From NCBI GenBank assembly GCA_963682025.1, contig OY821519.1:103860480-103924479 (forward strand): a stretch of DNA of 64,000 nt, read 5' to 3'. Shown in pieces: positions 12,030 to 21,900 of the stretch (positions are counted from its first letter, which is position 1; each line of letters starts with the position of its first letter). The notes below the pieces were generated by a model. That model did not search any database and was not told the origin of the DNA. It was given only the letters and a program-made list of their open reading frames with translations. The translations under genes were made by a program, and so were the position numbers. Source of the DNA: Cordilura impudica (Eukaryota > Arthropoda > Insecta > Diptera > Scathophagidae).

Positions 12030-12500
12030 TATTTTTGGCGATTTTTAATTTTGGGGATTTTCTCGATTTTTGATTTTGGCGATTTTTTTTTTTTTTTTTT
12101 GTTACTATTTTTGGTTTTGGCTGTTTTTATTATTCGCGATTCTTGGCTCCGACGATTTATGACTTTGGTGTTTTTTTGTTTTTTTTCCGCTATTTTTGAT
12201 TTTGAGCGATTTTTGATGTGGAGATTTTTGTTATTCGCGATTTTTGGTTTTGTCGATTTTAATCTTGGAGATTTTTTTGGTTTTTGCGATTTTTGTTATT
12301 CGTGATTTTCGTTTCTGGAAATTTTTGTTTTTGGCGATTTTTGTTATTCGCAATTTTCGGATTTTGGCGATTTTTGACTTTGATGGTTTTTGTTCTTGTA
12401 ATTTTTATATAGTCGATTTTTGTTTTTGCGATTTTTGATTTGACGATTTTTGATTTTGACGATTTTTGTTATTCGTGATTTTCGGCTTTGGCGATTTCGC
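12030..12500 (+). repeat. GGCGATTTTTG degenerate tandem array
   Basis: About 25 imperfect units of 15-20 bases of the form GGCGATTTTTGATTTT, some with TTATTCGCGATTTTCG. Shorter versions occur in the other family C copies (4945-5000 and 42450-42555), so the array expanded here. Confidence 0.75.
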
Positions 12501-13123
12501 CCATATATCCCACGGCTACCCACATTGTCCTTTGATAGTGCATCATATTTTTTTGAATAGGAGGTACCGTCCATTTTTTGGGAAACTACTCACATTAATA
12601 AATTATGAACTCAGACGAGGTCCCTAGGCTTTCTCTATTATATTACTCCAGTTATATGATATTACACGCCCATTGGTCCGATTCCGCCCATTTTTTGTCC
12701 AACTATTGACATTAATAACTTATGAGAAACTACAGTACTCCACATATATAACATTAAATAATTACTTTTTATGGGAGGTACCACGCCCGCTGATCTGATC
12801 GCGCCCATTTTTTTTCCGATTACTGACATTGAAAACCTATTATAGTAACTGCAACTGTTGTGCAACTGTTTTTAGTATTGTATTAATTATTTAATTTTTA
12901 TGGGGGTGCCGTGCTCACTGATCTACTGCGGACCATTTTTTTTTTGTCGTCCACTACTCACATTAAAAACTTATAAATTCACGCAAAGTTGCAAGGTTTT
13001 CTCAACTACAGTACTCTATATATATGGCATTAAATACTTACTTTGTATGGTGGGTGCCACGGCCATTGGTTCGATCCCGCCCATTTTTCCGCAACTTTTC
13101 AAATAAGTTTAATATGTTCATTA

Positions 13124-13410
13124 GGGTTAGTCACTTTTTTGACTTTTGTTGACTATCGAATTGCTCTCGCATTATGATGTAGGGCATGGAAAACCCTGAA
13201 GAACTGCATGTTTATTTTTTTGAAATGGTAAAAAAACTTCCCCGTATTTACTTTTGCTAGAAATCACAAAAAATAAAAAAATCGTTTTCGAGCAAAAGTA
13301 AATACAATTTAAGGGTAAGGTTTTTCCATCATTTTTAAAACTAAACATTTAGCCTTCATAGTTTTCCATGCCCTACCTCTGGCATTCTTCGCAAAAAAAG
13401 TGACTAACCC
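13124..13410. mobile_element. palindromic MITE, GGGTTAGTCAC ends
   Basis: Inverted ends GGGTTAGTCACTTTTTT and AAAAAAAGTGACTAACCC. Inner words also pair (TAGGGCATGGAAAA with TTTTCCATGCCCTA; GTATTTACTTTTGCT with AGCAAAAGTAAATAC), so nearly the whole 287 bases can fold into one hairpin. No coding capacity. Inserted in family C. Confidence 0.75.
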
Positions 13411-13663
13411 AAATGTAAATGTGCATAGTTTCAGCACTCTTGTTGTCATAGTACTCCAGGTATTATATGTTAAAATTAGATGTTATAAATTCACTTTATA
13501 CGGGAGGTGTCACGCCCAATTGAAAAATCTAAAAATTTAGCCTACTTTTCGATCCAGATAGCCAGTTACCTACTATAAAAATTTCAAGACAATCGGTCTG
13601 GTGGTGTAGTCCCCCATATGCCATTAACAATCAAACAAACGTACAAACATAAAAATTCAATTT

Positions 13664-14437
13664 TTATACCCTATACCACTATGTGGTTTGGGTATAATGA
13701 CTTTGTGCTGCTGTTTGTAACTACCAAAAATATTTGACCTAGACCCATCTTTTATTATACCGATCGGTTCAGAATCACGTTCTGAGTTGTTTTAGCCATG
13801 TGTGTTCATGTAAACCTTGTAATCAAACTACAGGTCGCAAATATGAATATGTTTCGATGAAATTTGGTATATAAGCTTTTATCGGCCACAGGATGAACGC
13901 TGTTGAAACTAATAAAATTCGGTCATTGTTAAGACCTAGTCTCCTTACAAATGACCCCTATGAAATCGACATAAATTGCCATAAGATCCAAATTATAGAT
14001 CTCAGTCAAATTGGGTTTGTATGTGTTTACTAAATATATCCATTAATCAGTAGTCCAAAAATAATCCTTATAAGACAGTTCTTAATTATAGGACCCATAT
14101 ACAGCTGCTTCCCGATCTTCACTTCAATCTATCAAAAAACAAAAATATTTCACGATTTTTCTCAATTTTGGTTTGTATATATTTTTTAAAAATATAAGTG
14201 ACTTTCCCAAATATGGTCAGGATCAGTCCATATTTCGACCTAGTCTCCATATAAATATAGCATCCGATATGAACTTTTTTATATCTGCAGCCAAAAAAAT
14301 TAATAACAATGCCACTCAAATTTAGTTTATGCTTATTTTCTATATCCACTTAGCTTGACCGAAGAGATGGGGTCTCTAAACGCATGGTATAGGGTATCGT
14401 ATAGTCGGTCTAGACCGACCATAATTTTCTTACTTGT
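13664..14437 (-). mobile_element. family A DINE-like element, copy 2
   Basis: Reverse orientation: begins TATACCCTATACCACTATGT and ends near AGTCGGTCTAGACCGACC and TTTTCTTACTTGTT. Full length (about 774 bases), but the GGAC tract is lost (TTTTAGCCATGTGTGTTCATG replaces it). It starts directly after the family C tail. Confidence 0.8.
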
Positions 14438-14732
14438 TATATATAAGCTTTTTCACAAAATCCATTGACAAGCCTTTTTAGGGCCAATAAATTTTTTAAA
14501 GCATTGCTGAAAATTGTTTTTATGAATTTAATAAACTTTACACACGAGTATGTATGTGATAATACTATTAAAGAAATGCAACTGTTTTTAAATATCACAA
14601 CTCTTTAAATTTTTTTTTTTAAATAAACATTTTTCCTAAAAAAAGAAATAAAATTACAAGCAAGTTACAAATTAAGTAGTGCTCCACTGTATGGTGCGCC
14701 TATAATGATTTTTTTTTAGTGTTTATAATTGA

Positions 14733-15415
14733 AACAAGAATATTATAGTCGGGCCAGACCGACTATACTATACCCTATAATATGCATTTAGAGAAAAGGT
14801 TGCAGGTCCAACTAATTGGATATAGAAAATAAGCATAAAGCAAATATGAGCGGCATTGTTACTCATTTCTTTGCCTACAGATATGAAAAAGTGCATATCT
14901 ATATTGGGACTAGGTCGAAAAATTAACCGATGGAGACCAAATTTTGTAATTATTTTATTTTCTTATAGAATATGTTCAAACTAAATATGGAAAAAATTTA
15001 TGCAATATATATTTTTTTTTTTTTGATAGATTTAAGTGAAGATCGGGAACCAAATTTATATGGATGCTAATACCTTGTAATCATAGTACAGGTTATAAAT
15101 ATGATTATATTTTGATGAAATGTAGTATATAAGATTTTATTGAACGTGAGATCCAGATTAGCAAAAAAGTGTTGCTAAAAATTTATTTATGTACGTCTAT
15201 TACACCCACTAATTAGTGGTCAATGCAAATATGATTTCCTATCTCCACTTAAGTATATCAAAAAACAAAAAAAAAAAATTGAATAAATTTTTTTTTAAAT
15301 TTTGTGTGGTACGTTTTTAAGAAAAGTAAGTGACGTTGCTATGTAAGTTTATGTAGTCATGATTAGTACAATTTTTGAGTTAGTGCCCATATAGAAATAT
15401 CTTGTTTGTATTTAT
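14733..15415. mobile_element. family A copy 3, folded back on itself
   Basis: The first part (14733 to about 15140) is forward family A, with GTCGGGCCAGACCGAC at the start. From about 15180 the sequence reads family A words backwards (CACCCACTAATTAGTGGTCAA, CTCCACTTAAGTATATC, GTGCCCATATAGAAATAT). The copy is therefore an inverted arrangement of two partial copies. Both arms are diverged. Confidence 0.55.
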
Positions 15416-15439
15416 TTACTACATTTGGTTATTGCCTCA

Positions 15440-17155
15440 GCAGCTAGATTTTTTAACAATTGTTTTATACATGGTTTTGTGCCATCAATTTGGGGTGAAA
15501 TTAAACTAGTATTTATACCCAAGGCAGGCATGAAATTTGAACAGTTACCTAAATCGTATAGACCGATTAGTCAAAGTTCTTTTTCCTGAAGATAATGGAA
15601 AACGTTCTGGGCCATCACATCAGGGAAACTTGCCTGGAATGTAAATCAATTCATGATTCCATGAAATCAGCTGTCCATACTGTTGTCACAATGATTTAAA
15701 AGAGACTTGATGCCAAACAGATATTTATTTGTTCATTCATTGATATACAAGACATCGTCGACAACACGTCATATAAGGCAATTGAAGAGGCCATGTTGAG
15801 AAAGGATATATCTCCAATCATAGTAAATTGTACCCTAGAGCTGCTCAACTCTAGGTTTATCATATTCACACCAGTTCTTAACTGAACATAGGCAGTACGT
15901 CTAGGACCATAAGCGCCACTAGGTTCTGTTCGCAGGGAGGCGTTCTATCGCCACTGCTTTTGACCTTGGTCATAGATATGCTACTGAAGGAACTTAACAA
16001 CTTCGGATTCAGAACCTTCATCTGCGCAGACGATCTAGTTATCTCTATCACTGACATGGTTGAGAGCTCTATATCGGAGCGTGTGCAGCACGCTCTGGAT
16101 TATACCCCCAAATGGTGTCAGAATAAAGAGTTATCTATGAAACCGTCTAAGACCATACTGATACCCTTCACTAAACGAACATTGTGAAGCCAGATGCGTG
16201 TATGAGTGCCGTACGACCTCAGGAATTTGATAGTATAAACGACGCAAGACCCTTCACCAATGACCCGGTAGCGAGAGGACCAAGATAGATATTAATCAGA
16301 GAATTTAAAACAATGATATTGGATCAGTAGGACCTGGGAATCATAGCAGGACTCTCATGCATGGCTAACAATAATCTAATGGGGGCTTGGGCAAGGTCAT
16401 ATTGGGTCCCAATTTTCAGCGTGAATATTCATGGGAAAATACCCATATATTTTTCAAGCAGAGGTCTATATGTTATGCGACAGTCTGGCTCCACTATAAG
16501 CAAATATGTTCTATAACGTTATGCTTAGACTCATTTCGGATTACATCGTAGTCCTCAACCAACAAGGCAGAAGCAAAAACCCACTTTATGCTACATTCCG
16601 GGACAAGAATGACATGAGGGCAATGAAAGAAATCGACGAGTGGAGGGAATCATAAATTGCTGAACACTGTCCCGGCCAACGGAAAACTGAGAGATTTAAA
16701 ACTCCATTCAGTGTTCAATCGGAAAGATGACTATCCCTTGATAGGAATAAGTTAAGGACCCATACGGGATTATTTAATGGACACTATAATCTTAGATATC
16801 ATTTACGAATAAAAGGTGAGTCTGTTACAGATACATATCGGTTCTGCGAACAGGTTGTGGAAACAGCAGAACACATTTCCTATGAATGTCTAAAACTATT
16901 TGGCAAAATAACTCTAGCCCTTCGCCAATACCTGCCATGGTGTTTTCTGCCATATTTAGCTGTTTGCTCGAAAGTATCGACCGTGCTTTCCGCGTTGAAG
17001 ACCAAAACAGCGCCAGGAATTTAAAGATACAAAAGTTGTCCAGATTTTCTTAAAAGTAACCTTCCACGCTGCAAGGAAGGCACTTCCAAGTTGGCACCCA
17101 AAAAGAATGTTCAATAATCTACTGGGAACTCTAAGAAGGAAATAAGTTTCTCGTC
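15440..17155 (+). pseudogene. non-LTR retrotransposon relic (reverse transcriptase)
   Basis: Translated words across frames are those of the I/R1 type of non-LTR reverse transcriptase: LIPKAGMKFEQLPKSYRPIS near 15520, SQGGVLSPLLLTLVIDMLL near 15930, and FICADDLVISI near 16020 (family YADD, with Y replaced by C), then LSMKPSKTILIPFTKR. About 16740-16900 gives a GLFNGHYNLRYHL word and TYRFCEQVVETAEHISYEC, the C-terminal CxxC-H-C region. The open frame at 15960-16187 is the best-kept piece. Many stops and frameshifts; dead. It ends where a family A copy begins. Confidence 0.65.
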
Positions 17156-17156
17156 T

Positions 17157-17708
17157 TTATACCCTATACCACTATGTGATCAGGGTATATTGACACTGTG
17201 TTGATGTTGGTAACTGCCAACAATATTTTAGGTAGACCCATTTTTTATTATACCGATCGACTCAGAATCACTTTCTGTATAGATTTAGCGATGTCCGCTT
17301 GTCCGTCCGGCCGTCCGCTTGTGTCTCCATGAAACCTTTGTAATCAAACTACAGGTCGCAAATATGAATATATTTTGATTAAATTTACTATATAAGCTGT
17401 TATCAGCTATAGGATGACTGTAATTAAAATTGGAAAAATGGTTTTATTTTAAGACGTAGTCCCCGTACATATGACCCCTACGAGATCGACTTAAATTTCC
17501 ATAATAACCAAATTGTTATATAGATCCCGGTTAAATTGGGTTTGTGCATGTTTGTTACATCCATTTATCAGTAGTCAAAAAATAAACCCTGTAGGACAAT
17601 TCTTGGCCATAGCGCCCATATGAAGCTGATTCCCGATTTTCACTTAAATCTATCAAAAAAACTAAAAGATTTCACAGACATTTCTCGTATTTGGTATGTA
17701 TATGTTTA
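17157..17708 (-). mobile_element. family A copy 4, first part (split by Harbinger)
   Basis: Starts TATACCCTATACCACTATGT with GATGTCCGCTTGTCCGTCCG and TACAGGTCGCAAATATG, and is cut after TTTGGTATGTATATGTTTA. The rest of the element resumes at 21640. Joining across one TTA restores the order seen in copy 2, so the Harbinger inserted into this copy. Confidence 0.8.
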
Positions 17709-17743
17709 GTCGGGGGTCACACAAGGCAATTTTTGTTGCGCAA
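17709..17743 (+). repeat. Harbinger left terminal inverted repeat
   Basis: 35 bases starting GTCGGGGGTCACACAAGG. It pairs with 21605-21639 with three mismatches, all in the first eight bases. Preceded by TTA at 17706. Confidence 0.92.
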
Positions 17744-17925
17744 CTTTTTGGCAATTCTCTTTTGAAATTGCTTTTATGTCCACACACGACAATTTCTTCG
17801 GCAATTTTACTGTTTTGTTTTGTTTTTATTTTCTTATAATTTGACATTTGTGCTCTAGTCGTAAAGAACAATAATAAAATTAAATACGTACATACATAAA
17901 TTAATTTAATTGGTTTTGTTGAAAA

Positions 17926-19364
17926 ATGGATTCAAAAGAAAAAAATGAAATAATAAAATCCATAATTGAATTGATGGGAGAAGCAATTGATTTGGATTCT
18001 GAAGACAGCGACAAGGAGGACATATTGATTGGTTTGTATAATGTGTTTTGTGAAAAACCATATTAATTTGAAACTTTTTCAAGGTTTATCCAATTTATGT
18101 GAAACAGCATCGTATCTACCTGTAAAAAAAACAAAGAAGCAATGGATAAAACCGTGGAGAAACGCAAGAGTGGACCACGGCTCATATTCGTTTTTAAGAA
18201 ACGAATTATTGTTGACGGACGAAATGTCATATAAAAACTACCTTAGAATGTCTGAGGAACAGTTTAATTTTGTACTTAACTTAGTGCAGCAGGATATAAG
18301 ACGCGCTGACACTCATATGAGAAAGGCTATATCTCCTGCTGAAAAATTGGCAATAACGCTGCGTTTTCTTGCCACCGGTATGTATTTGATTTTGAAAATT
18401 TAATTTATTGTACAAAACTATCAACATTTACTTTAGGTGAAACCTTTCGCAGCATAGACTACCAGACAAGAGTATCGAGGTCGAAAATTTCGGGTATAGT
18501 TCCTGAGGTTTGCAAAGCAATTTGTAAGCATATGGCTCCAATATATTTGAAGGTATTATAGCAGAAACGTTATTCCATTATAATTATATACAAAATAACA
18601 TATATAGATATGCTTGATTTCAGTTTCCTAAAACTCCGTTAGAATGGGAAAAAATAGCAAGAGAATTTGCAGTCAAGTGGCAATTTCCAAACTGTTTAGG
18701 CGCTTTGGATGGAAAGCATATAAGCTTTCGGCCTCTACGAAAAGACGGAGCCTTTTACCACAATTATAAAGGAACCAACAGTATAGTTTTAATGGCCTTA
18801 GCTGACAGTAATTGCAGATTTATATATGTGGATATTGGTTGTAATGGCCGCAATAACGATGCTGGTGTATTCCTTCAAAGTGGTTTAAAGGAGGTTTTGG
18901 AAGACGAGAAGCAAATTCCAGCTAACACTGATGTAGGAAATGGACGAATGCTTCCATACGTTGTGGTTGGAGATGATGCGTTTCCGTTACAAACGCACTT
19001 AATGAAACCTTACCCTTATCATAGTAATTTAAGAGAAAAACAGGTTTTCAACGCTAGGCTTTCCCGAGCAAGGCACGTTGTGGAACATGCTTTTGGCATT
19101 TTGTCAAATAGATTTCGAATTTTCTTAGCTCCAATGAACTTAAAAAAACCAGAAACTGTCGAAATAATAATATTAGCCAGCTGTGTTTTACACAATTTTT
19201 TATTGGATCTTAATGACACATTATTTAACCAATCCGTAGATTCCCCAATGGAAAACAATGAAAACCCCGACAGTATGTATAATCCTAAAAAGGGACGTGC
19301 AGAACATTTCCGTCAACAATTTATGTCATATTTTAATAATGAAGGCAAAGTAGATTGGCTGTGA
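17926..19364 (+). CDS. Harbinger (HARBI1-like) DDE transposase, 4 exons
   Basis: Nuclease that cuts and joins Harbinger DNA; in this superfamily it works with a Myb/MADF-type partner, here the convergent gene. Exons read as 17926-18031, 18084-18377, 18437-18552 and 18624-19364; introns of 52, 59 and 71 bases all start GT and end AG (donors GTTTGT, GTATGT, GTATTA; acceptors TTTCAAG, CTTTAG, TTTCAG). They join in frame to 418 codons, the usual family length. The acidic N-terminus (DLDSEDSDKED) is followed by a helical region (MSEEQFNFVLNLV) and the nuclease: first D in GALDGKHISF, second in VDIGCNGRNNDAGVF, E in ARHVVEHAFGILSNRFRIF, with VVGDDAFPLQ between. No stop or frameshift. The start at 17926 is the first ATG in the exon 1 frame, about 215 bases inside the left end. 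The exon structure is read from splice signals, not from transcripts. Confidence 0.9.
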
Positions 19365-19540
19365 AATGTTTGTATTCATACGTAGATATAGATTTTCAAT
19401 GTTTTTCTACTTCAACAACTTTATGTAATAATAAATACCAATAATCAATAATAAAATTTCCATAAAAAAATTTCCATACCAATAAAAAAAGAAGACTTTG
19501 TGAAATTCAAAAAATATATTTGTTCTTTTTATTCAGAAAA

Positions 19541-20136
19541 CAATTGAAAGAATAACTTATTTGTACACCTTTTCCAATTGTATTTCATTAAATATTAATT
19601 GTATTTCAAAAAGTATCAATTGTATTTCAGAATGTATCAATTGAATTTCAGAAATATAGGCAGAATGCTAATACAATTGAAATTCAATTGATATTTAATG
19701 AAATACAACTGATATTTTCTGAAATTCAATTGGAAAAGGTATAATTGGAATTTTTTTAAAAATTCACTAAAAATATATTTATAAAAAAAACAGTTCAAAG
19801 AATAACTTATTTCTAGTTGCAATTTGAACAGTAACAGTAAGGTAACTTCAAATAACATTTATAAAAAAAGAAAACAATTGAAAGAATAACTTTTTTGTAC
19901 ACCTTTTCCAATTGTATTTCATTAAATATCAATTGTATTTCAAAAAGTATCAATTTTATTTCAGAATGTATCAATTGAATTTCAGAAATATAGGCAGAAT
20001 GCTAACACAATTGAAATTCAATTGATATTTAATGAAATACAACTGATATTTTCTGAAATGCAATTGATATTTAATGAAATTCAATTGGAAAAGGTATAAT
20101 TGCAATTATTTAAAAATGCACTAAAAATATATCCTC
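19541..20136. repeat. duplicated palindromic iteron block
   Basis: Two copies of a unit that starts CAATTGAAAGAATAACTT, at 19541 and 19875 (offset 334). Each holds iterated CAATTGTATTTCA words on the left and their complements TGAAATACAA/TGAAATTCAATTG on the right, around a shared centre ATATAGGCAGAATGCTAA, so each unit can fold into a long hairpin. It lies between the 3' ends of the two convergent Harbinger genes. No reading frame. Confidence 0.85.
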
Positions 20137-20304
20137 TTATATCACGTTCATATTCAATAAATAGAATATGCCTAATCACAGCAATTAAGTTATATTTATT
20201 TGTACTGTATTTTTGTTGAAGCTACGAAAAAGATAAAAAATATTAAATATAGGAACATATGTATGTATTGACATGCGTTTTTTTTTATTACCTGATCTAC
20301 AATA

Positions 20305-21384
20305 TTAATTAAAGTCTTCCTCATCAAATACGCCCTCCATTGAGAGCTCAAGAATGCTTTTAGCAGAACGCGAACTACATGGATCATCCCGTTGCGAAGA
20401 TTGTCTTGTTAATTTTCGCATCAGATATTGCACTTGTCAGGCTGCATCATCTTGAAATTCAGGACTTATCTGCTCCATTTGGTGGGTGACAAGGTTGCCT
20501 AACCACTCGAATTTTTTTGGTGCTTTTCTTTGAGTAAGGATGGTTTTGAAGTCGTCCAGCTTTTTCCTGAAATCATTGACTCCACCGGAGCTCTACCAAA
20601 TGTTCATGTTATTAGTAAGCAAATGCAACAAATATATGGAGTAACACGAGGTGTGCTCAAAAAGTAAGATTTTGTAGTTCACGGGGTACCTACACTCTAT
20701 TTTCTTATCTTATGTTGATACACTCGCCGCGAATAAGTTAATATTTTCAACTATATAGTACAAATATTTTCCGAGAAAAATTAAGTCATTTTATTATCTG
20801 AACAAACCTCGTATCAATCAATAAATACTATTAGACATACCTTATGCCTTTTTTTTAAAGGCTCCTCGTATGAACTGCCTTCTTCCTGTAGACTGTTCTG
20901 ACTACCCATTGCACTTTCCTTATCCTGAGTGGTATTTTCTTTATTCTGAGTGGTGACCTAGTGAAATAAGCAACAGCAAAAATTATTAAAAAATATTGTT
21001 GCCTTTTAATTTATATGTACTTACCTCTTCCATGTTGTCTTTGCTCGCTCTCATTATTGCATGCGTTTTTAGAAAATGTAAGTGTTCAAAACACCAAAGC
21101 TTGGGAAGGTATAAATCATTTCTTCCCGATCCACTTTTTTTCGACTGTTCCATATTTCTCACTTCCTTCATGTACTGCGTCCGTAAATTTTTCCATTTTC
21201 TTTTAATATCGTCTAATTTAATCATTTTATCACTTTTTTGCATTTCTTCCAAAATGGAATTAAATGCTGCAGCTCTCTTATCTCTGTTTATGTATTCGGC
21301 CGATTTTATGTTGTAAACACAACTGTTTTCTTCGACACAAATTATTAATTTCTCTACAAGCTGCCGACTCCATATAAATGTCAT
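20305..21384 (-). pseudogene. Harbinger MADF/BESS-type accessory protein, one stop codon
   Basis: Probable DNA-binding partner of the transposase. From the ATG at 21384, exon 1 (21384-21025) gives a MADF domain of about 120 residues: MTFIWSRQLVEKLIICVEEN, then RAAAFNSILEEM, KLDDIKRKWKNLRTQYMKE and the late aromatic motif LWCFEHLHFL. Exon 2 (20957-20841) is acidic and polar and ends in KKRHK. Exon 3 (20592-20305) holds EWLGNLVTHQMEQISPEF and MRKLTRQ, like a BESS motif. Introns have GTAAGT/CACTAG and GTATGT/TGGTAG borders and keep frame. An in-frame TGA at 20439-20437 cuts the protein just after QDDAA, with 43 more open codons before TAA; CGA to TGA would be a single C-to-T change. The longer frame upstream to 21564 is probably not used, since it precedes the MADF start without family similarity. 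Confidence 0.75.
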
Positions 21385-21604
21385 TTTTCTTAAAAATTTA
21401 ATAAAATGTTTTCCTTTAAAATTATTTTTAAATTGACCACAATTTTTCACAACGAAGCAAAGAATGAAAAGAAATGTCAAATAATTAGCTGCAGCTAACT
21501 TCGTGTTTATAATTACGAATTGCACAACAAAACGAATTGCCGAGTACCAGCAACTCCGTACCAAATAACACTCTTCTTTCCCCTCTCTCCTACAAACTCA
21601 AGAA

Positions 21605-21639
21605 TTGCGCAACAAAAATTGCCTTGTGTGAACTCGGAC
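21605..21639 (-). repeat. Harbinger right terminal inverted repeat
   Basis: Reverse complement starts GTCCGAGTTCACACAAGG. It pairs with 17709-17743 and is followed by TTA at 21640-21642. Confidence 0.92.
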
Positions 21640-21900
21640 TTATGGAAAAAATTAGTGACCTTAAGAACTATGCGTAAGATCGGACCATTCTGTGACCCCT
21701 AGCCCCTATCTTTATAAATATAGCTTCCGATATGAACTTTTTCATATGCAATGGCAAAAAAATTAATAACATTTCCACTCAAATTTTGTTTTAGCTTATT
21801 TACTATATCTAATTTGTTGCACCTAAGGGATAGGGTCCCTAAACGCATGGCATATGGTATCGTATAGTCGGTTTTGACCGACTGTAATTTTCTTAATTGT
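21640..21900 (-). mobile_element. family A copy 4, second part
   Basis: Continues copy 4 after the Harbinger: AAAAATTAGTGACCTTAAG matches AAAATATAAGTGACTTTCCC of copy 2, then TATAGCTTCCGATATGAAC, and it closes at AGTCGGTTTTGACCGACT and TTTTCTTAATTGTT. Confidence 0.8.

Larger units (their letters stand above)
11974..13660 (+). repeat. family C repeat, copy 2
   Basis: Starts TAACCCGATGCGCTTCGCTA. Continues with a long GGCGATTTTTG array (12030-12500) and about six diverged units with CCACGCCC/CCGCCCATTTTT words (near 12567, 12664, 12781, 12907, 13054 and 13508). It ends with an ATCGGTCTGGTGGTGTAG word and an ACAAACGTACAAACATA tail that resembles retroposon 3' ends. A hairpin MITE (13124-13410) sits inside. 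The open frames at 12051-12574 come from the low-complexity array and are not genes. Confidence 0.6.
17709..21639 (+). mobile_element. PIF/Harbinger DNA transposon, complete
   Basis: A 3,931-base element. Its ends form 35-base inverted repeats: left GTCGGGGG then TCACACAAGGCAAT to TTGCGCAA; right, reverse-complemented, GTCCGAGT then the same 27 bases without mismatch. Only three of the 35 positions differ. It is flanked by TTA (17706-17708 and 21640-21642), the 3-base TWA duplication typical of PIF/Harbinger. It carries the usual two genes in convergent arrangement: a DDE_4-type transposase (17926-19364, plus) and a MADF/Myb-like accessory protein (20305-21384, minus). Between them lies a duplicated palindromic block (19541-20136). 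High terminal identity and an open transposase gene suggest recent activity; whether it still moves is unknown, because the accessory gene has a stop. Confidence 0.93.

Noticed and set aside
12051..12574. Three overlapping frames on both strands, hydrophobic (F-rich) or basic
   Set aside because: They are translations of the GGCGATTTTTG array; the apparent membrane segments are an artefact of T-rich repeats.
20996..21316. Plus-strand frame of 106 codons
   Set aside because: Opposite-strand shadow of the MADF exon of the Harbinger accessory gene.
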